Positions 49,401 through 57,935 of a DNA stretch of 64,000 nucleotides are shown one piece after another (position 1 is the stretch's first letter; each line of letters opens with the position of its first letter). The translations under genes were made by a program, and so were the position numbers. The notes beneath the pieces were generated by a model. The model saw nothing but the letters and a program-made list of their open reading frames with translations. It did not search any database and was not told where the DNA came from. Origin of the DNA: Salminus brasiliensis (Eukaryota > Chordata > Actinopteri > Characiformes > Bryconidae); contig NC_132891.1 in assembly GCF_030463535.1 (NCBI RefSeq), forward strand, positions 6,945,122 to 7,009,121, given 5' to 3'.

Positions 49401-52400
49401 CGTTTGTTCAATCTAAAGAAATGACTTCATTCAGTCAAATTCTTGCATGTTTTACTAGTTTCGATATGAAGCTTCAGGTAAAGTTCAGCCCTGTTAAGAA
49501 ATGCCAGTGCCATGAAATTCCAGAGGCTTGAATGAATTCTTGTGTTGGTGAGCAATCCACACTCTCAGACCAGTTTTATTGCCTGATCTCTTCTGCATAT
49601 TTTCCACAAAGGCTCAGCCTTGGTTTTAGTGTGTGCTCAGACACGTAGTAACATGACCTTGCTCAGATCCTGTACACCGTAAATGAACAACATGCTGTTA
49701 AAGAAGCAGTTTACCCTGTCTATTACAGTGCTTACGCTCTTCCAGAGAACAGCTCGCTCACCCAGTTAATCCACATGGTTTCAGGACAAAAGTGTACAAG
49801 CTTAACTTCTGTTATCACAACCACAGTCCCTCACAGAAAACCCTCACTACTGGAACTCATCCAAAACAGGGTTTAGTTATTATATGTACGGATATACATA
49901 TATTGACACTATGCACTATGTACATGTCCAAATGTATTCAGACACCCGTTCTAATGAATGAATTCAGTGCACCAGAATTCACCGCCTGCCCTTTGTGCTG
50001 CCACAACAGCTTTGATAATTTGAGGCATGAACTCCACCAGACCACCAAAGATTGTCCTGTGGTATCTGGCACCGAGACATTAGCAGCAGATCCTGTAAGT
50101 CCTGGGGATGCTCTGACCCAGTCGTCTAGCCGTCTAGACAATCTGGATCTTGTCAAAGTGGCTCAGATTCTTATGCCCATTCATTTTTCCTGCTTTTAAC
50201 ACCACCATCACCTTCAACGCCTGAATGTTCACTAGCTGCATGATGCCACTGTAGATGAAGATAATCATAATGTTTTTTCACTGCACCTGTCCTAATGTTA
50301 TGGCTGATCAGTGTACACAACAGAATGCCAACAGAGCCATATTGAAAGGTCTACAGCAGTATGTAGAGCAACACATGCCCAAAAACATTCATCTTAATAA
50401 CTGTGTTTCATTCTGAGGTAAAATAACAGGGTTGTAAACAGGCTTCTGAACATTTGTGCACAAACTAAAGTCACTTACTTACTGTTTATACAGCAACGGA
50501 CAACCTCAAATACTATAACAGATGCTATTCCTTTGTCTCTTAAAAGCTCTAATGTTCTGTTTCTTTCCAGAAATGGTTCAGACAAAACAATCTGATGACT
50601 CACTGGGACGTGCAATACTACACAAAAGCATGGGTGTCATTGCCCTACAACTGTCCACCTTATTCAGATAATACTGATAAAGTAAGACACACATATGCAT
50701 GTATGTGTTGCACCTCCCTGAATCAGACTGAAGATGAAGGCTAACCAATTCAATATGCAAACTTGTGCTGAATCACCAACACACTCAGAAGTAAGAGCTA
50801 TGCCCAGTTCTAACCCCATGCACATGTGTCTACATGCAGTGTAGCACAGAGCTATCTACATTCTGTCTACTAAGTACATTTGTATTTCAGACACTGCCTG
50901 AAATGAGGGCACTGCTCTGTCCACTAAAACACTGAGGCCTGGCATCCAAGACTTTGATACCACACGCTAAGAATGCACTGAAGTCCTGACATAGAATACG
51001 TACAGTCAAGCCGGGAAAGTCTGCACACCCCCTTCACCTATCACTCAAAGAGTTAAATATTGTATGTACACAAGTGTACATATTTCGACACTTGACATTT
51101 GACACCCAAAAGTGAGCTGAGGTGCATTTTGTTGCCACTGATACTAAATGAGATCTTTCTACAATTTAAGTGAAGTCCACCTGTGGTAAATTCAACTGAT
51201 AGGACTGGGGATTGCCAACACCTGCCTATACAGGTCCCACAGCTGACAGTGCATGTCAGAGCAAACTCCAAGCCAGAATGATCTGCAGACCTCAGAACCT
51301 CAGACTGTGTCAAAGCACAAATCTGGAGATGCATACAGAAAAATTGCTGGCCACCATCATTTGTAAATGGAAGACGTCTGGAAATACCAAGAATCTTCCC
51401 AGGCCTGGTCGCCCGGCCAAACTGAGCAATCAGCTAAGACAGGCCTTGGCCAGGGAAGTGAGCAGGAACAACGCTTCCCAACCAACCTAACAAAGCTTGC
51501 AAGGATGTGCCAAGAGGCAAGGGCAAAAATGTCCAGAAACAAGAGTGCCAAGCACATAGCTTCTTACCCAAGACACCTTAAAGTTGCAACTGCTGCCAAA
51601 GGTGCATCAACCAAGTTGTAGTCTAAGGGTGTGCAACCTATTTTTGTCAGTAAAATGAAATTGCATATTTCCTAAATACTTGTTTTTAGTTCGGTGATTG
51701 TGTGTAGATGTTCGTAGACGTTTGAGGCAATGAATGAACTTAATCTACTGTAGAATACTCTACAACCTAACAAACACTACCCAGCTTGACTGTACACTGT
51801 GTAATCCAAACCATTTTAAAACATTCCAGATGGCCAAAGCTGTAACTCAGTATGTACCTAACACCTACGCAGCATCATTCACTCAAAGGTCACAGTAACA
51901 ATTCTTTAGGAGTGCTGATTCTGACACTTTCAATCAACCGCAAATGTGTGTTTATATGTAGAAGAAATACATTTTTACTGTGATTTCATTTAGATGAAAT
52001 GTTATTGTGTGTAGAGTAGTAGTGTGCTGGACGAATACCGGTTCAAACCTTCCTCCGGTATGAGATTCCTAATTACCGTTACATCTGTATGCAACAAAAA
52101 AGTGGTTTACCAGTTTAAATTCGCCCTAAAAGTATGATTGTCTTAATTATGGTAATACCTGTCTGCAACAAAAAAGTGCAGAAGTAAATTTAGCACCTGG
52201 TTTATCAGTTTACATTCACCCTAAAGAATGAGGTTCTTCATTACCGTAATACCTGCATGCAACAAAAAAGTGCAGAAGTAAATTTAGTGCTGTGAAAATT
52301 AATATGCATCACAAACAGCTCAAATGCTTAGCCATAATGTGCTGCTAGTGACAGCGACCTAGCACACACGCACTCACTCACAACACAAGGACCCCAAACA

Positions 52401-55400
52401 GTTTTTGCATGATTTTCTAACAACTCAAGATGCTCATGTCTCACTTTCAATCTTTACGCACATGCACACCACATACACACACACAAACCCGGGGTGGGGT
52501 TCCCCAAACATTTTATGAACATGCTACAATACTCTTTAAAAGCCAAAGGCTTTCTGAGGATAAAACGGAACTTTAACCCCTGAAACAGGCTCTGCCCTGC
52601 TGGTGGGCTAATTCTATTACTAAAGAAAACCCCCACCAGTTTGTACAGAAGTCCCTGTGGTAATAATAGTGAATAATACACCTTAGGGTGTAATAAGCCT
52701 TTCTTCGTTAAGGGGTTAGAAACTTCTTTACAGTTCAGTGTTTAGAAACTTTCAAAAAGAAGGCAGTAGGAAAAGGTTGCCTAATAATTGTTTTGCTTTT
52801 CTATTTTGCACAATAAACATATTTCATACATACTTTAATTTTGGAGCATTTCTATTGGTCCTTTATGAAATTCTGACACAGTGCAAAGAACAACTGGCAT
52901 TTTCAAAGTATGTCAAAAAGTGAAACATGGCAAAAATTGAGATACAAGGTTTTTGCGTCACAGTGGCAATATGCTTATCTGTAGTAAAATAAGACATTTA
53001 TACCCTACAAAGATAGGCTTACTGTTTTTACTAGGTTTAAGGCAGTTTTTAAGGCAGTTTAATGTATACCAAAACAGACCCAAATTGTTATGTATGGTGA
53101 TGTGCAGCCCTTCTTTACATTTTCGCCACGTTTTTGTGATTAAAAAAATAAAAAAACATGATGAAAATGGTCAAACTTACAGATTCTGACTTTCTGTCCA
53201 TTTGGAATGTAAATCAAATATGAATTGAATTAACAGCAAAATTATGTAACTAATTTAAAAACAAGCTACCTGATATCTCTAAACCTCTACAGATGAATCC
53301 ATCCACAAACAAAACATCATCCCACAATACAGAATTTATATGGAGTTATGTAATAACTGAAAGTTTGGGAGAAGGACCACGCCTAAACTCCTCCCCTCCA
53401 TTTCTACACACTATAAAACCGCTCCTCTCCCTTCTCGTTCTCATGATGAAAACTTACACCCCACCACCTCCCCTGCTCCTCCTGATCATCCAATCATACT
53501 CAACCTCTACCTGGCAAGGGGGGTCTGGCTTCGGGTCCTATCAGCTCGAAGCCCCCCAGAACTCCAGCCCAAATGTCTTGAGTTCTCCTCCATACGTAAA
53601 GTGGAAGTAAACAGTTTTACTGTTTGCTTGATGACTGCCTATAAACTATTTATAGGCACAAATTGCTCTATAATAGTAAAAGGTGGAGCGCTGAGTGCGT
53701 GGGTGCTTACCTTGCATGGGCTCGACTTCCTGCTTCTCCCAGTTAAGCTCCTCCTGGAGCTGGTGAATTTGTTGACGGCAGGTTTGAATCTCCAGCACCT
53801 TCATTCCCAGATTGTCCACATCATGGTTGCTAGCTTCTCTGGTCGGCTGCATGGAGCCGTTAATAGGGACCGGCATCTGCTGGAATTGCTGCATTGGCTG
53901 TGGAGAAAACGTGGGAATCTGCTGTGAGGTCAGAAGTGGAACAAAGACACACCTGGTACAAACTGATAAGCGTTCCAGGTGCTTCCTGAAGGAGACGTGA
54001 CTGGCTTACCGCCTGACTAAGCAGGAGTCTCTCCCTCCTCAGAATATCACGCACTGTCCTCACCAGTTGCATAGGCTGGGCCTGGAACATGTTCTGCAAA
54101 GCAGTTCAGCAGGTTAGCCTGCACCTTTGGTACAATATTTAATGGCACAGTAAACATAGCCTGGTTGGACTTAGCGATGGATATTCATCAAGTGGTTTGG
54201 AGCTCTTCAGACGTCATTAAAATACATATCATATGAGGCACTAAACAGTAAGCAATCAGAAGTATTTGCAATAAAATGAATAGGTTTATGACAGTAATTA
54301 GCTACGCTTTAGCACAACAGTGGTCCTATGTGTACTACAGGCTAATGTAGAAATCACTGGTTGCTTCTTATGTCTAAACATTGTGTAAAGGTCTACAATA
54401 GCACAGTGCCCGTGTATGAGCAAAGGATTTTATTATAATTATAATATTATTATTAAGGTCCATTTAGTAAAAATGTCTTTTTTCAACAGCATGTGTTTGT
54501 TTATTAACATAAGCAATGCAAATGATTCACATCAGTACCCTAATCTGTTCACACTGTAAAGTCCAAGAGGGGTTTGGTGAGAAATACTCTGTTCTAGAGA
54601 AACTTACCAATTCAGAGACGTTCACAGTCCAAAGAGTTAAAAGCTAGAAGCTGCCTCACAAAACATTATTACATAAAACGGTTCAGAAACACACCACCTG
54701 CTGCCTGAGACAGAGATTCATGATAGTTTTCAGACGTTTTTTGGCCTAAAACATGTTTTAAAACCAGTTCACGCACTAGTTCAAGACTGCAATCAGCCAT
54801 AACATTAAAACCACCTGCCTAATATGGTGTAGGTCCCCTAAGAGCTACCAAAACAGCTCTAAAGAGCACCTCTGAAGGTGCCCTGTGGTATCTGGCACCA
54901 AATCATTAGCAGCAGATCCTTAAAGTCCTGTAAGTTATGACTTGCTTCAGTGAGCCTTAGGTGCCCATGACCCTGTCGCCAGTTCACCATTTGTTCTTTC
55001 TTGGATACGGGGAAGGCCTCACAAGACCTGCTGTTTTGGAGCTTGCTGGATTCGCCGTCTAGCCACTCAGATAACATAGATAGCACATCAATAACTTCAA
55101 GAACTGACTGTTCATTTGCTGTCTACCATCCCACTACACCCTACTGCTGAACAGGTGCCATTATAAAGATATAACCAATGTTATTCCACTTTAACTGTGA
55201 GTGGTTATAATGTTATGGCTCATCATTTTTCTTTTCAGATTTACCACTACTTGACCACCATAGACATTACATAGTACATCTGCGCTGAGGTCATGGTGAC
55301 TCCTGCTTCCTATGACCACCACTGTAAATAAATCAGTGTCAGTAAGTTTCTTAACAGTGATTCACACCAAACCCTCTCTGAATGACTCCATATGTTTCCA

Positions 55401-56925
55401 TATCAGTGATTGAACCCCGCAGAAATGTTGGAATTCTCCTGCAGGTCCAGGACGAGTACCATTTTCTTGCTAATGTGCTGGAGTTTGACCCTCTCCACCA
55501 CGTTGGGGTTGCGGAAGGCCACTTCGTGTAGGAGCTCCAGCATCTGCTCCAGCAGCCGCTGGGCCATGGGGCCCTGCTCCACACTGTCCACATTAAAATC
55601 CTCCCTGAGACCAAAACACACACATACAGACACACTCATTCTAAGTCAGACTGCAACACAGTGCAATACTACTATACTTTGAGACATTTTTACAACAGAC
55701 TAATATGTTATGAATATGCGTAATTGTTAACCTTATCCTTTTAATGTTAATAATGTGTTCTTTCTTCTCTTATAAATGATCATTTCAGAGATACAAGCTT
55801 TTGTGAGAACAGTAACGGTACTTATAAAGAAGATAAAGAATGAGGATGACATATGGGGTGGGCGATATAACAAAAATACAATACCTGGTACCTGAAGACA
55901 TGATCGTTTTTCACGATACACAACACATTTCATAAGATCTTGTTTCTCTGATTTTGCAAAAATTGGATGGCACCAAGAAACCCACCAAAAGTAACATGAT
56001 CTAAAACTACACATTCAATAATAATTCACCAAATTCAGTTCAATTAATTTAGATTTTTTTTTTTTACATTTTCAAACTGTACTCCCAGAGGGAATCGCCG
56101 CATACCTGGCTCTAACGCACCAGCCTGCAGGCGCCAGTGACGGCCAGCACTGCAGCAAAGCGATGTGGGGGAGAGTGCCATCTACCCACCCAGGAGAGAG
56201 CAAGGCCAATTGTGCTCTCTTGGGGCCTCGGCTGCAGATGGCTAGCAGCATGACCGGGAATCGAACCAGCAATCCTCTGATCATAGTGACAGTGCTTCAA
56301 CCACAAGATGGCAATACAGACATCACTCACAGCTACAGAACCCCGTTAAATCCAGTGTTGAATTCCACTTCAGAACTCAGCCATATTTGACTCTTACAGG
56401 TTTCTGTTCTGCCCAATTTATTGACTTCCATTGGGACTACCATTACTGGAAGGGTGAAGGCTAACATGTGTTTCCTCCATCAACTGCAGCTAATGGACAG
56501 CTGAACACACTTTGAGGAGAACACTATATGCCAGTACAGTTACATCAGCTGACAGACATTAGAGCTGGCTAGCATCACACTGACTGATGTGGGATAAAGG
56601 GAGTGCCATCTCTGGAACTCCAAGCCATAAAAGACTATGACATGGCATCACCGTTCAGTTCAAACCTGCAATGTCCCGATGACAGAGCCGATGCTTAGAC
56701 GGCTGTGCCACTTGGGAGTCTGATGCTCATGGTTAAAAACAGTTCATATTTACTACGGCTGTTTATGGTTATATAATAACTGATGTTACTGTACCATCTC
56801 TGATCCTCGATCCAGTTGGCCAGGTAGTGCCTGACGTCAATGGGGAACGCGTCCGGGTAGAGCTCGTTCAGCGTCTGGTTGGACAGATTTGGAAGCTGCT
56901 GGGAAATTTGCATCCACAGCGCCAT
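20374..56925 (-). CDS. stat6: Signal transducer and activator of transcription 6 (20 coding exons)
   Basis: STAT6 is activated by JAKs after IL-4/IL-13 receptor engagement, dimerises through SH2-phosphotyrosine contacts and regulates transcription in the nucleus. Exons (5' to 3', minus): 56925-56795, 55604-55460, 54093-54010, 53897-53711, 48299-48208, 46505-46357, 41823-41689, 40651-40478, 36301-36214, 36070-35948, 31093-31001, 30905-30705, 29485-29391, 28931-28798, 28160-28011, 23893-23854, 22024-21971, 21382-21347, 20728-20639, 20434-20374. Phases agree at all 19 joints and give 753 aa. Regions: N-domain to about residue 120 ([11 protein letters not shown] start), coiled coil about 125-310, DNA-binding domain about 310-470 ([15 protein letters not shown]), linker 470-540, SH2 about 540-640 ([16 protein letters not shown], Arg592), and phosphotyrosine Tyr663 in [29 protein letters not shown] and KIQNIQPF mark STAT6 rather than STAT5. 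The tail after Tyr663 is only 90 residues, rich in Pro/Ser, ending [12 protein letters not shown]. Exon 15 uses a GC donor. A splice acceptor at 56938-56939 puts 12 nt of 5' UTR in the first coding exon and implies an upstream non-coding exon that I could not find. Confidence 0.95.
21740..21915 (-). repeat. Dispersed repeat family B, copy 1
   Basis: Contains a GACCAATAGAAA segment followed by TTACCTTCTCCTGTAAAGTTGC and ATTTTGGAGACACAAGGTTT. The same ordered motifs occur near 45465, 46980 and 52835. The class is unknown. Confidence 0.6.
22385..22505. repeat. Dispersed repeat family A, copy 3 (partial)
   Basis: GTAAACACTGGGGAATTAAC, then an AATGTATTGCGAA segment and AATGTAAAGGCAGGAGCA, parallel the 3' part of the copy at 19028-19412. 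Confidence 0.65.
22515..22633 (+). repeat. Internally deleted MITE remnant
   Basis: TATCCAGACACCTTTTC on the left and ACAAACTTTTGGACATATAA on the right resemble the ends of the element at 19423-19746, only about 120 bp apart. Confidence 0.5.
22726..23270 (+). repeat. Diverged TTCTAGAA-core array, block 1 (stat6 intron 16)
   Basis: Copies of a roughly 25-40 bp unit, approximately CACTGTTCTAGAATGTTCTC plus a CCCATTTA-type spacer, run on the plus strand with many substitutions. Exact TTCnnGAAnnTTC sites include those near 23026 and 23051. Spacing is irregular, which suggests an old array. Confidence 0.85.
23277..23393. repeat. Long palindrome inside the TTCTAGAA array
   Basis: Arms 23277-23318 and 23351-23393 are inverted copies differing by one indel in the part compared, with a 32-bp loop. 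The right arm together with base 23350 contains GAA-TTC-GAA-TTC-GAA-TTC at strict 2-bp spacing (23350-23377). The array units to its right, up to about 23560, run in the reverse orientation. Confidence 0.9.
23400..23760. repeat. TTCTAGAA-core array, inverted block then forward block
   Basis: Between about 23400 and 23560 units read AGAACATTCTAGAACATT, the reverse of block 1. From about 23575 the forward orientation returns (GGAATGTTCTCCCC). Two exact GAAnnTTCnnGAA sites lie near 23507 and 23534. Confidence 0.75.
24997..25060 (+). repeat. 16-bp tandem repeat, four units
   Basis: GCCTCACCAATTTACA alternates with ACCTCGCCAATTTACA, so the true period is a 32-bp doublet repeated twice. Confidence 0.95.
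25135..26310 (+). repeat. TTCTAGAA-core array, block 2 (stat6 intron 15)
   Basis: More than 30 diverged units carry GTTCTAGAATGTTCTC-type cores separated by CCCATTCACA/CCATTTACACT spacers. Exact TTCnnGAAnnTTC matches include 25143-25155, 26050-26062 and 26189-26201. Block 2 is separated from block 1 by stat6 exon 16 and about 1.2 kb. Confidence 0.9.
25797..26035 (+). repeat. 57-bp tandem repeat within the array
   Basis: Four near-identical units contain TTCTAGAATGCTCTCACAAT, then GCATATAATGCTAGAATG and CCCCTCCATTTACACTG. The AGAATG of successive units is 57 bp apart (25801, 25858, 25915). This is the freshest amplification in the region. Confidence 0.92.
27413..27452. repeat. (CA)n microsatellite
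   Basis: About 20 uninterrupted CA dinucleotides. Confidence 0.98.
27455..27600 (-). mobile_element. tRNA-derived SINE
   Basis: Shares GGGCAGCCA, GCCCAGGGAG, TTGCTCAAGGGCCC and GAACCCACAACCCTGTCATC with 34900-35100. Read on the minus strand, GGGTTGTGGGTTCGATACC fits a tRNA B-box. Confidence 0.75.
27770..27945 (+). repeat. Tc1-like MITE internal fragment
   Basis: CTGTGTTCTCTGGAATGATG, GATCATCATCCAACATCCTG and GCAATCAAATCCTC match the MITE interior. Terminal repeats are lost. Confidence 0.75.
28290..28757 (+). mobile_element. Tc1-like MITE filling stat6 intron 14
   Basis: Starts ACACTATATGTCCAAATATT and ends with CTTCTGTCCATATGG. The interior carries AACCTATTGGCACTG, CAGCATTGAGCTGTGGAGCA and GACCTGCTAAATGC. 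It lies between exons 14 and 15. Confidence 0.85.
29622..29968 (+). mobile_element. Tc1-like MITE, internally deleted
   Basis: Left end CAGTATGTCCAAATGTTTGT, right end CCCAATACTTTTGCTCATAT then AGTGCA. The GAACCTATTGGCACC block is missing, so it is shorter than other copies. It lies in stat6 intron 12. Confidence 0.82.
31096..31117. repeat. (AAG)n microsatellite at a stat6 splice acceptor
   Basis: On the minus strand this is a TTC/CTT run that ends in CTTCTAG, the acceptor of exon 11. It is the pyrimidine tract of intron 10. Confidence 0.9.
31272..31800 (+). mobile_element. Tc1-like MITE
   Basis: Runs from AAATGTTTGTGGACACCCCT to CCCAATACTTTTGTCAAATT with the full family interior (TATTGGCACCATGC, CTGGAATGAGGGTTGG, AATCTAGCAGAAAGCC). 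It carries an internal (CA)n. It lies in stat6 intron 10. Confidence 0.82.
32195..32503 (+). mobile_element. Tc1-like MITE, 5'-truncated
   Basis: Begins within the interior (GGCTAGAGTGGCACAAAGAA) and ends TCCTAATACTTTTGTCCACA. Confidence 0.75.
32510..32640 (-). repeat. SINE-like repeat
   Basis: GTCTTACTGGTGTAGTGCAG, AGGGATCGAACCCCAGTCTC and ACTGTACCTCACCA match 35775-35890. GATCGAACCCC is a reverse B-box-like string. Confidence 0.6.
34900..35100 (-). mobile_element. tRNA-derived SINE
   Basis: A fuller copy of the element at 27455. On the minus strand GGGGCAGCGGTTAGAGATCC followed by GGGTTGTGGGTTCAATACC resembles tRNA A and B boxes, followed by the TTGGGCCCTTGAGCAAGGCC body. Confidence 0.8.
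35690..35890 (-). repeat. SINE-like repeat, second family
   Basis: GCTGACGCTCTTATCCAAAG then CAACTTACAAGG is a very common teleost repeat string. CGGGAATCGAACCCCAGCC follows. It lies just before stat6 exon 10. Confidence 0.65.
36430..37560. other. AT-rich stat6 intron 8 segment
   Basis: Repeated ACATATTT, ACAAAATATG and AATAAAT strings with a (GT)n near 37045. No coding or element boundary is recognised. Confidence 0.5.
37928..37994 (-). promoter_or_regulatory. Candidate internal promoter: ISRE plus TATA box
   Basis: On the minus strand CTGAAACTGAAAAC (37994-37981) matches the GAAANNGAAA interferon-response core, and CTATATAAAG (37937-37928) follows about 44 bp later. CpG-containing sequence continues downstream. 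The direction is the same as stat6, inside intron 8. No downstream exon was found, so the role is inferred. Confidence 0.35.
38867..38897. repeat. (GT)n followed by poly-G
   Basis: About nine GT dinucleotides run into a 13-14 base G run. More GT-rich sequence continues to about 39130. Confidence 0.95.
39793..39850. repeat. (TA)n microsatellite
   Basis: About 29 TA dinucleotides in stat6 intron 8. Confidence 0.98.
40165..40358 (+). repeat. Tc1-like MITE 3' part
   Basis: Runs from GCTGCTGAATGCAATCAAAT to CCAAATACTTTTGTCCATAT, the right third of the family. It is followed by a (GT)/(TA) microsatellite at 40358-40411. Confidence 0.8.
40366..40411. repeat. (TA)n microsatellite
   Basis: About 20 TA dinucleotides, abutting the MITE end and preceding stat6 exon 8 by under 100 bp on the genomic map. 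Confidence 0.95.
42225..42945 (+). mobile_element. Longest Tc1-like MITE copy
   Basis: Starts ACCATATGTCCAAATGTTTG and ends CAGGTGTCCCAATTCTGTAC. About 700 bp long, with extra interior (ACACAGGACACCTTCAGAGG to TGCTTTAAATGG) absent from shorter copies. A 206-codon open frame crosses it (42163-42783) but has no recognised domain. Confidence 0.8.
43523..43611. repeat. Direct repeat, left copy
   Basis: ATAACAGTTTATCACAATAC to ATTATTGCCCAGAGT. It matches 44652-44738 over nearly its whole length, including TATCGCCCACCCCTAACTCA. Confidence 0.9.
43605..44000. repeat. Putative interspersed repeat with GACGTTGG strings
   Basis: Multiple AGACGTTGGAT, GACATTGGCATG and TTGATGTCAA strings resemble a common teleost DNA repeat. 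No ends are defined. Confidence 0.4.
44652..44738. repeat. Direct repeat, right copy
   Basis: Second copy of the 43523-43611 sequence, about 1.13 kb away in the same orientation. Confidence 0.9.
45100..45290 (+). promoter_or_regulatory. Candidate antisense promoter and first exon in stat6 intron 6
   Basis: A perfect palindromic CRE (TGACGTCA, 45100-45107), a CCAAT box (45143-45147) and a GC box (CCCGCCC, 45191-45197) lie in order on the plus strand. A consensus donor GAA|GTGAGT follows at 45284-45285. The cluster is unlike the surrounding AT-rich intron. Most elements work in either direction, so strand is uncertain. Confidence 0.3.
45465..45600 (+). repeat. Dispersed repeat family B, copy 2
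   Basis: AATAGAAATGCTCCAAATTC, CTCTTCCTGTAAAGTTGC and AGATACATGTTCCT in the family order. Confidence 0.6.
46760..46875 (-). repeat. Tc1-like MITE fragment
   Basis: ATTGGCAGTACTGCTCTACA, then GACTAGACATTGGCATGTGT and GTGTCAGCATTGAG parallel the 61500-61600 part of the copy at 61207. Confidence 0.55.
46980..47135 (+). repeat. Dispersed repeat family B, copy 3
   Basis: GAATGAATGGACCAATACAA, AGTCTTCTCCTGTAAAGTCA and CCATTTTGGAGATACATG. This is the least degraded copy. Confidence 0.7.
47340..47640 (+). pseudogene. Tc1-like transposase C-terminal fragment
   Basis: GTCCTGGAGTGGCTGTCACA translates to [14 protein letters not shown] followed by LWRDLKK, the signature around the second catalytic region of Tc1/mariner transposases (SPDLNPIENLWRDLK in intact ones). 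The frame then runs to TAA at 47581 without the usual C-terminus. The N-terminal and catalytic DDE core are missing. Flanking sequence to about 47790 is probably the element 3' end. Confidence 0.85.
49055..49275 (-). mobile_element. Tc1-like MITE, reverse orientation
   Basis: TACCCCTCTAGCCCACGCCT, GCATTAGGCATGGTGCCAAC and GAAAGGGTGTCCACAAACAT are the complement of the common family; one end is lost. Confidence 0.8.
49912..50322. mobile_element. Internally deleted Tc1-like element
   Basis: CCTGTGGTATCTGGCACCGA, ATCCTGTAAGTCCTGGGGAT, GTCGTCTAGCC and the end TAATGTTATGGCTGATCAGT are shared with 54786-55225. The left end instead looks like the commoner MITE (ATGTCCAAATGTATTCAGAC), so this is a composite or nested insertion. 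Confidence 0.7.
51001..51794 (+). mobile_element. Deleted Tc1-like transposon with terminal repeats and TA duplication
   Basis: TA (51001-51002) followed by CAGTCAAGCCGGG, and CCCAGCTTGACTG followed by TA (51793-51794), are inverted ends flanked by the TA target duplication characteristic of Tc1/mariner. Total about 790 bp, roughly half of an intact Tc1 element. Confidence 0.82.
51230..51620 (+). pseudogene. Tc1-like transposase N-terminal remnant
   Basis: The frame reads [20 protein letters not shown] then [20 protein letters not shown], the paired-like HTH region of Tc1 transposases (KWKK.GT..LPR.GRP.KLS). The catalytic DDE domain is absent. It cannot encode an active enzyme. Confidence 0.82.
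52060..52300. repeat. Threefold degenerate tandem repeat (about 70-95 bp)
   Basis: ATGCAACAAAAAAGTG, preceded by ATTACCGT and followed by TTTACCAGTTTA and CACCCTAAAG, recurs three times. Units 2 and 3 also carry GCAGAAGTAAATTTAG. Confidence 0.85.
52835..52985 (-). repeat. Dispersed repeat family B, copy 4
   Basis: GGAGCATTTCTATTGGTCC is the complement of the family's GGACCAATAGAAATGCTCC, with GAGATACAAGG and CACAGTGGCAATATG nearby. Confidence 0.55.
54786..55225. mobile_element. Internally deleted Tc1-like element with terminal repeats
   Basis: Ends CAGCCATAACATTAAAACCA and TGGTTATAATGTTATGGCT are inverted. On the minus strand a stretch reads [20 protein letters not shown], resembling the HTH linker of Tc1-like transposases. 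The catalytic region is deleted. It lies in stat6 intron 2. Confidence 0.8.
56085..56320 (-). mobile_element. tRNA-derived SINE
   Basis: On the minus strand GTGGTTGAAGCACTGTCACT, then GATTGCTGGTTCGATTCCCG, gives A-box-like and near-perfect B-box sequences, followed by a body with CTGCAGCCGAGGCCCCAAGA. It lies in stat6 intron 1. Confidence 0.8.
56520..56720 (-). mobile_element. tRNA-derived SINE, older copy
   Basis: Minus strand AGTGGCACAGCCGTCTAAGC, then ATTGCAGGTTTGAACTGAAC, resembles a tRNA head with a weakened B-box. It starts about 75 bp from the donor of the first coding stat6 exon. Confidence 0.6.
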
Positions 56926-57346
56926 GGCAAGGCAAAGCTGAAACGACCACAGAAAAAAACATACAGATTACAGAGCTGCACTGAGAAACAAGCTCCTGCC
57001 GGCATGGCTGGAGGCACTGAGAGAAATGATCACACATCATTTTCTGTTGATTAATAATACATTACAGATTGCAATATATCAAACAAAGCTGAAGCTATTC
57101 TGGAAACCATACAAACTTATAAAATAATAAATAACATGGATGGAATGATCAATCTGCCATGTATCGGTATCGGGCAATTTCCAGCCCAAATATGTGACCG
57201 GTGATTGGCTGAGAATTTAGCCGATCTTTAGAGCTGGTTAGATCATCTGATCCATATTTTGTGATTTGCTGCAGTTCCTCATTCAACCACAAGGTGTCAA
57301 TACTAAAGACTTTTAGCACCACTAACAAATACCACACTGAGAGTAG

Positions 57347-57935
57347 GGGCTCTATTTTAGCGAGCTGCCAACCACAGACTGCGCAGCTTGATTTAGGGCG
57401 TGTCAGTGTGTCTTTGCTATGGTAACAACGGGAAAAGTTCGCACTGTGTGGCCCAAAGCGCACAAAAGTCATGTACTAAGTCTCTTAATTAATCATGGGT
57501 GTGTTTTGGGCGTAACGTGCAATAAACCGTCAGCGTGTCGCTCGCCGTTCCCTTTAAGAACCAGGTGCAGTCTGACTTTGCCGGATTGCTAATTCAGGGG
57601 TGTAAAGCAGGGGGCGTACGAGTGTCGGGCTGCATGCGCCTGTGTTAACAATTCACTGCCAAGATAGCATCGAACGTCTGACTGCTGACGTCTGCCTAGG
57701 TTGTTTTCAGTCAGTGGAGCTCCTGTGTTTTCCATTTCCAAAATAGCAATACGGCAAAAACTGATCTGAACACACCTCATTTCGAGACCACCACACCCAT
57801 CAGCGTAGATATATTCACAAGCACTGTTGCTGTTTCAACGGTGGCAGGCGGAAGGTGTGAAAATAGACTGTTGGCAGGGTGTAAGACAGCAATGAGCATC
57901 ACCACAAGCCTTGCGCAGGGTGTGAGATAGAGCCC
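57347..57935. mobile_element. Non-autonomous DNA transposon with GGGCTCTAT ends
   Basis: Left GGGCTCTATTTTAGCG and right end GGTGTGAGATAGAGCCC form inverted ends about 590 bp apart. The interior has TTAGGGCGTGTCAG, GGTAACAACGGGAAAA and TTCCCTTTAAGAACCAGG, typical of a widespread teleost element family. Confidence 0.75.

Noticed and set aside
53601-53927. 108-codon plus-strand frame
   Set aside because: It is the antisense of stat6 exon 4, which has proper splice sites and phase.
55403-55460. Longer version of stat6 exon 2 reading on to [16 protein letters not shown]
   Set aside because: A GT donor after LQHISKKM gives the spacing to exon 3 expected from other STAT6 proteins; the extension runs into a stop.
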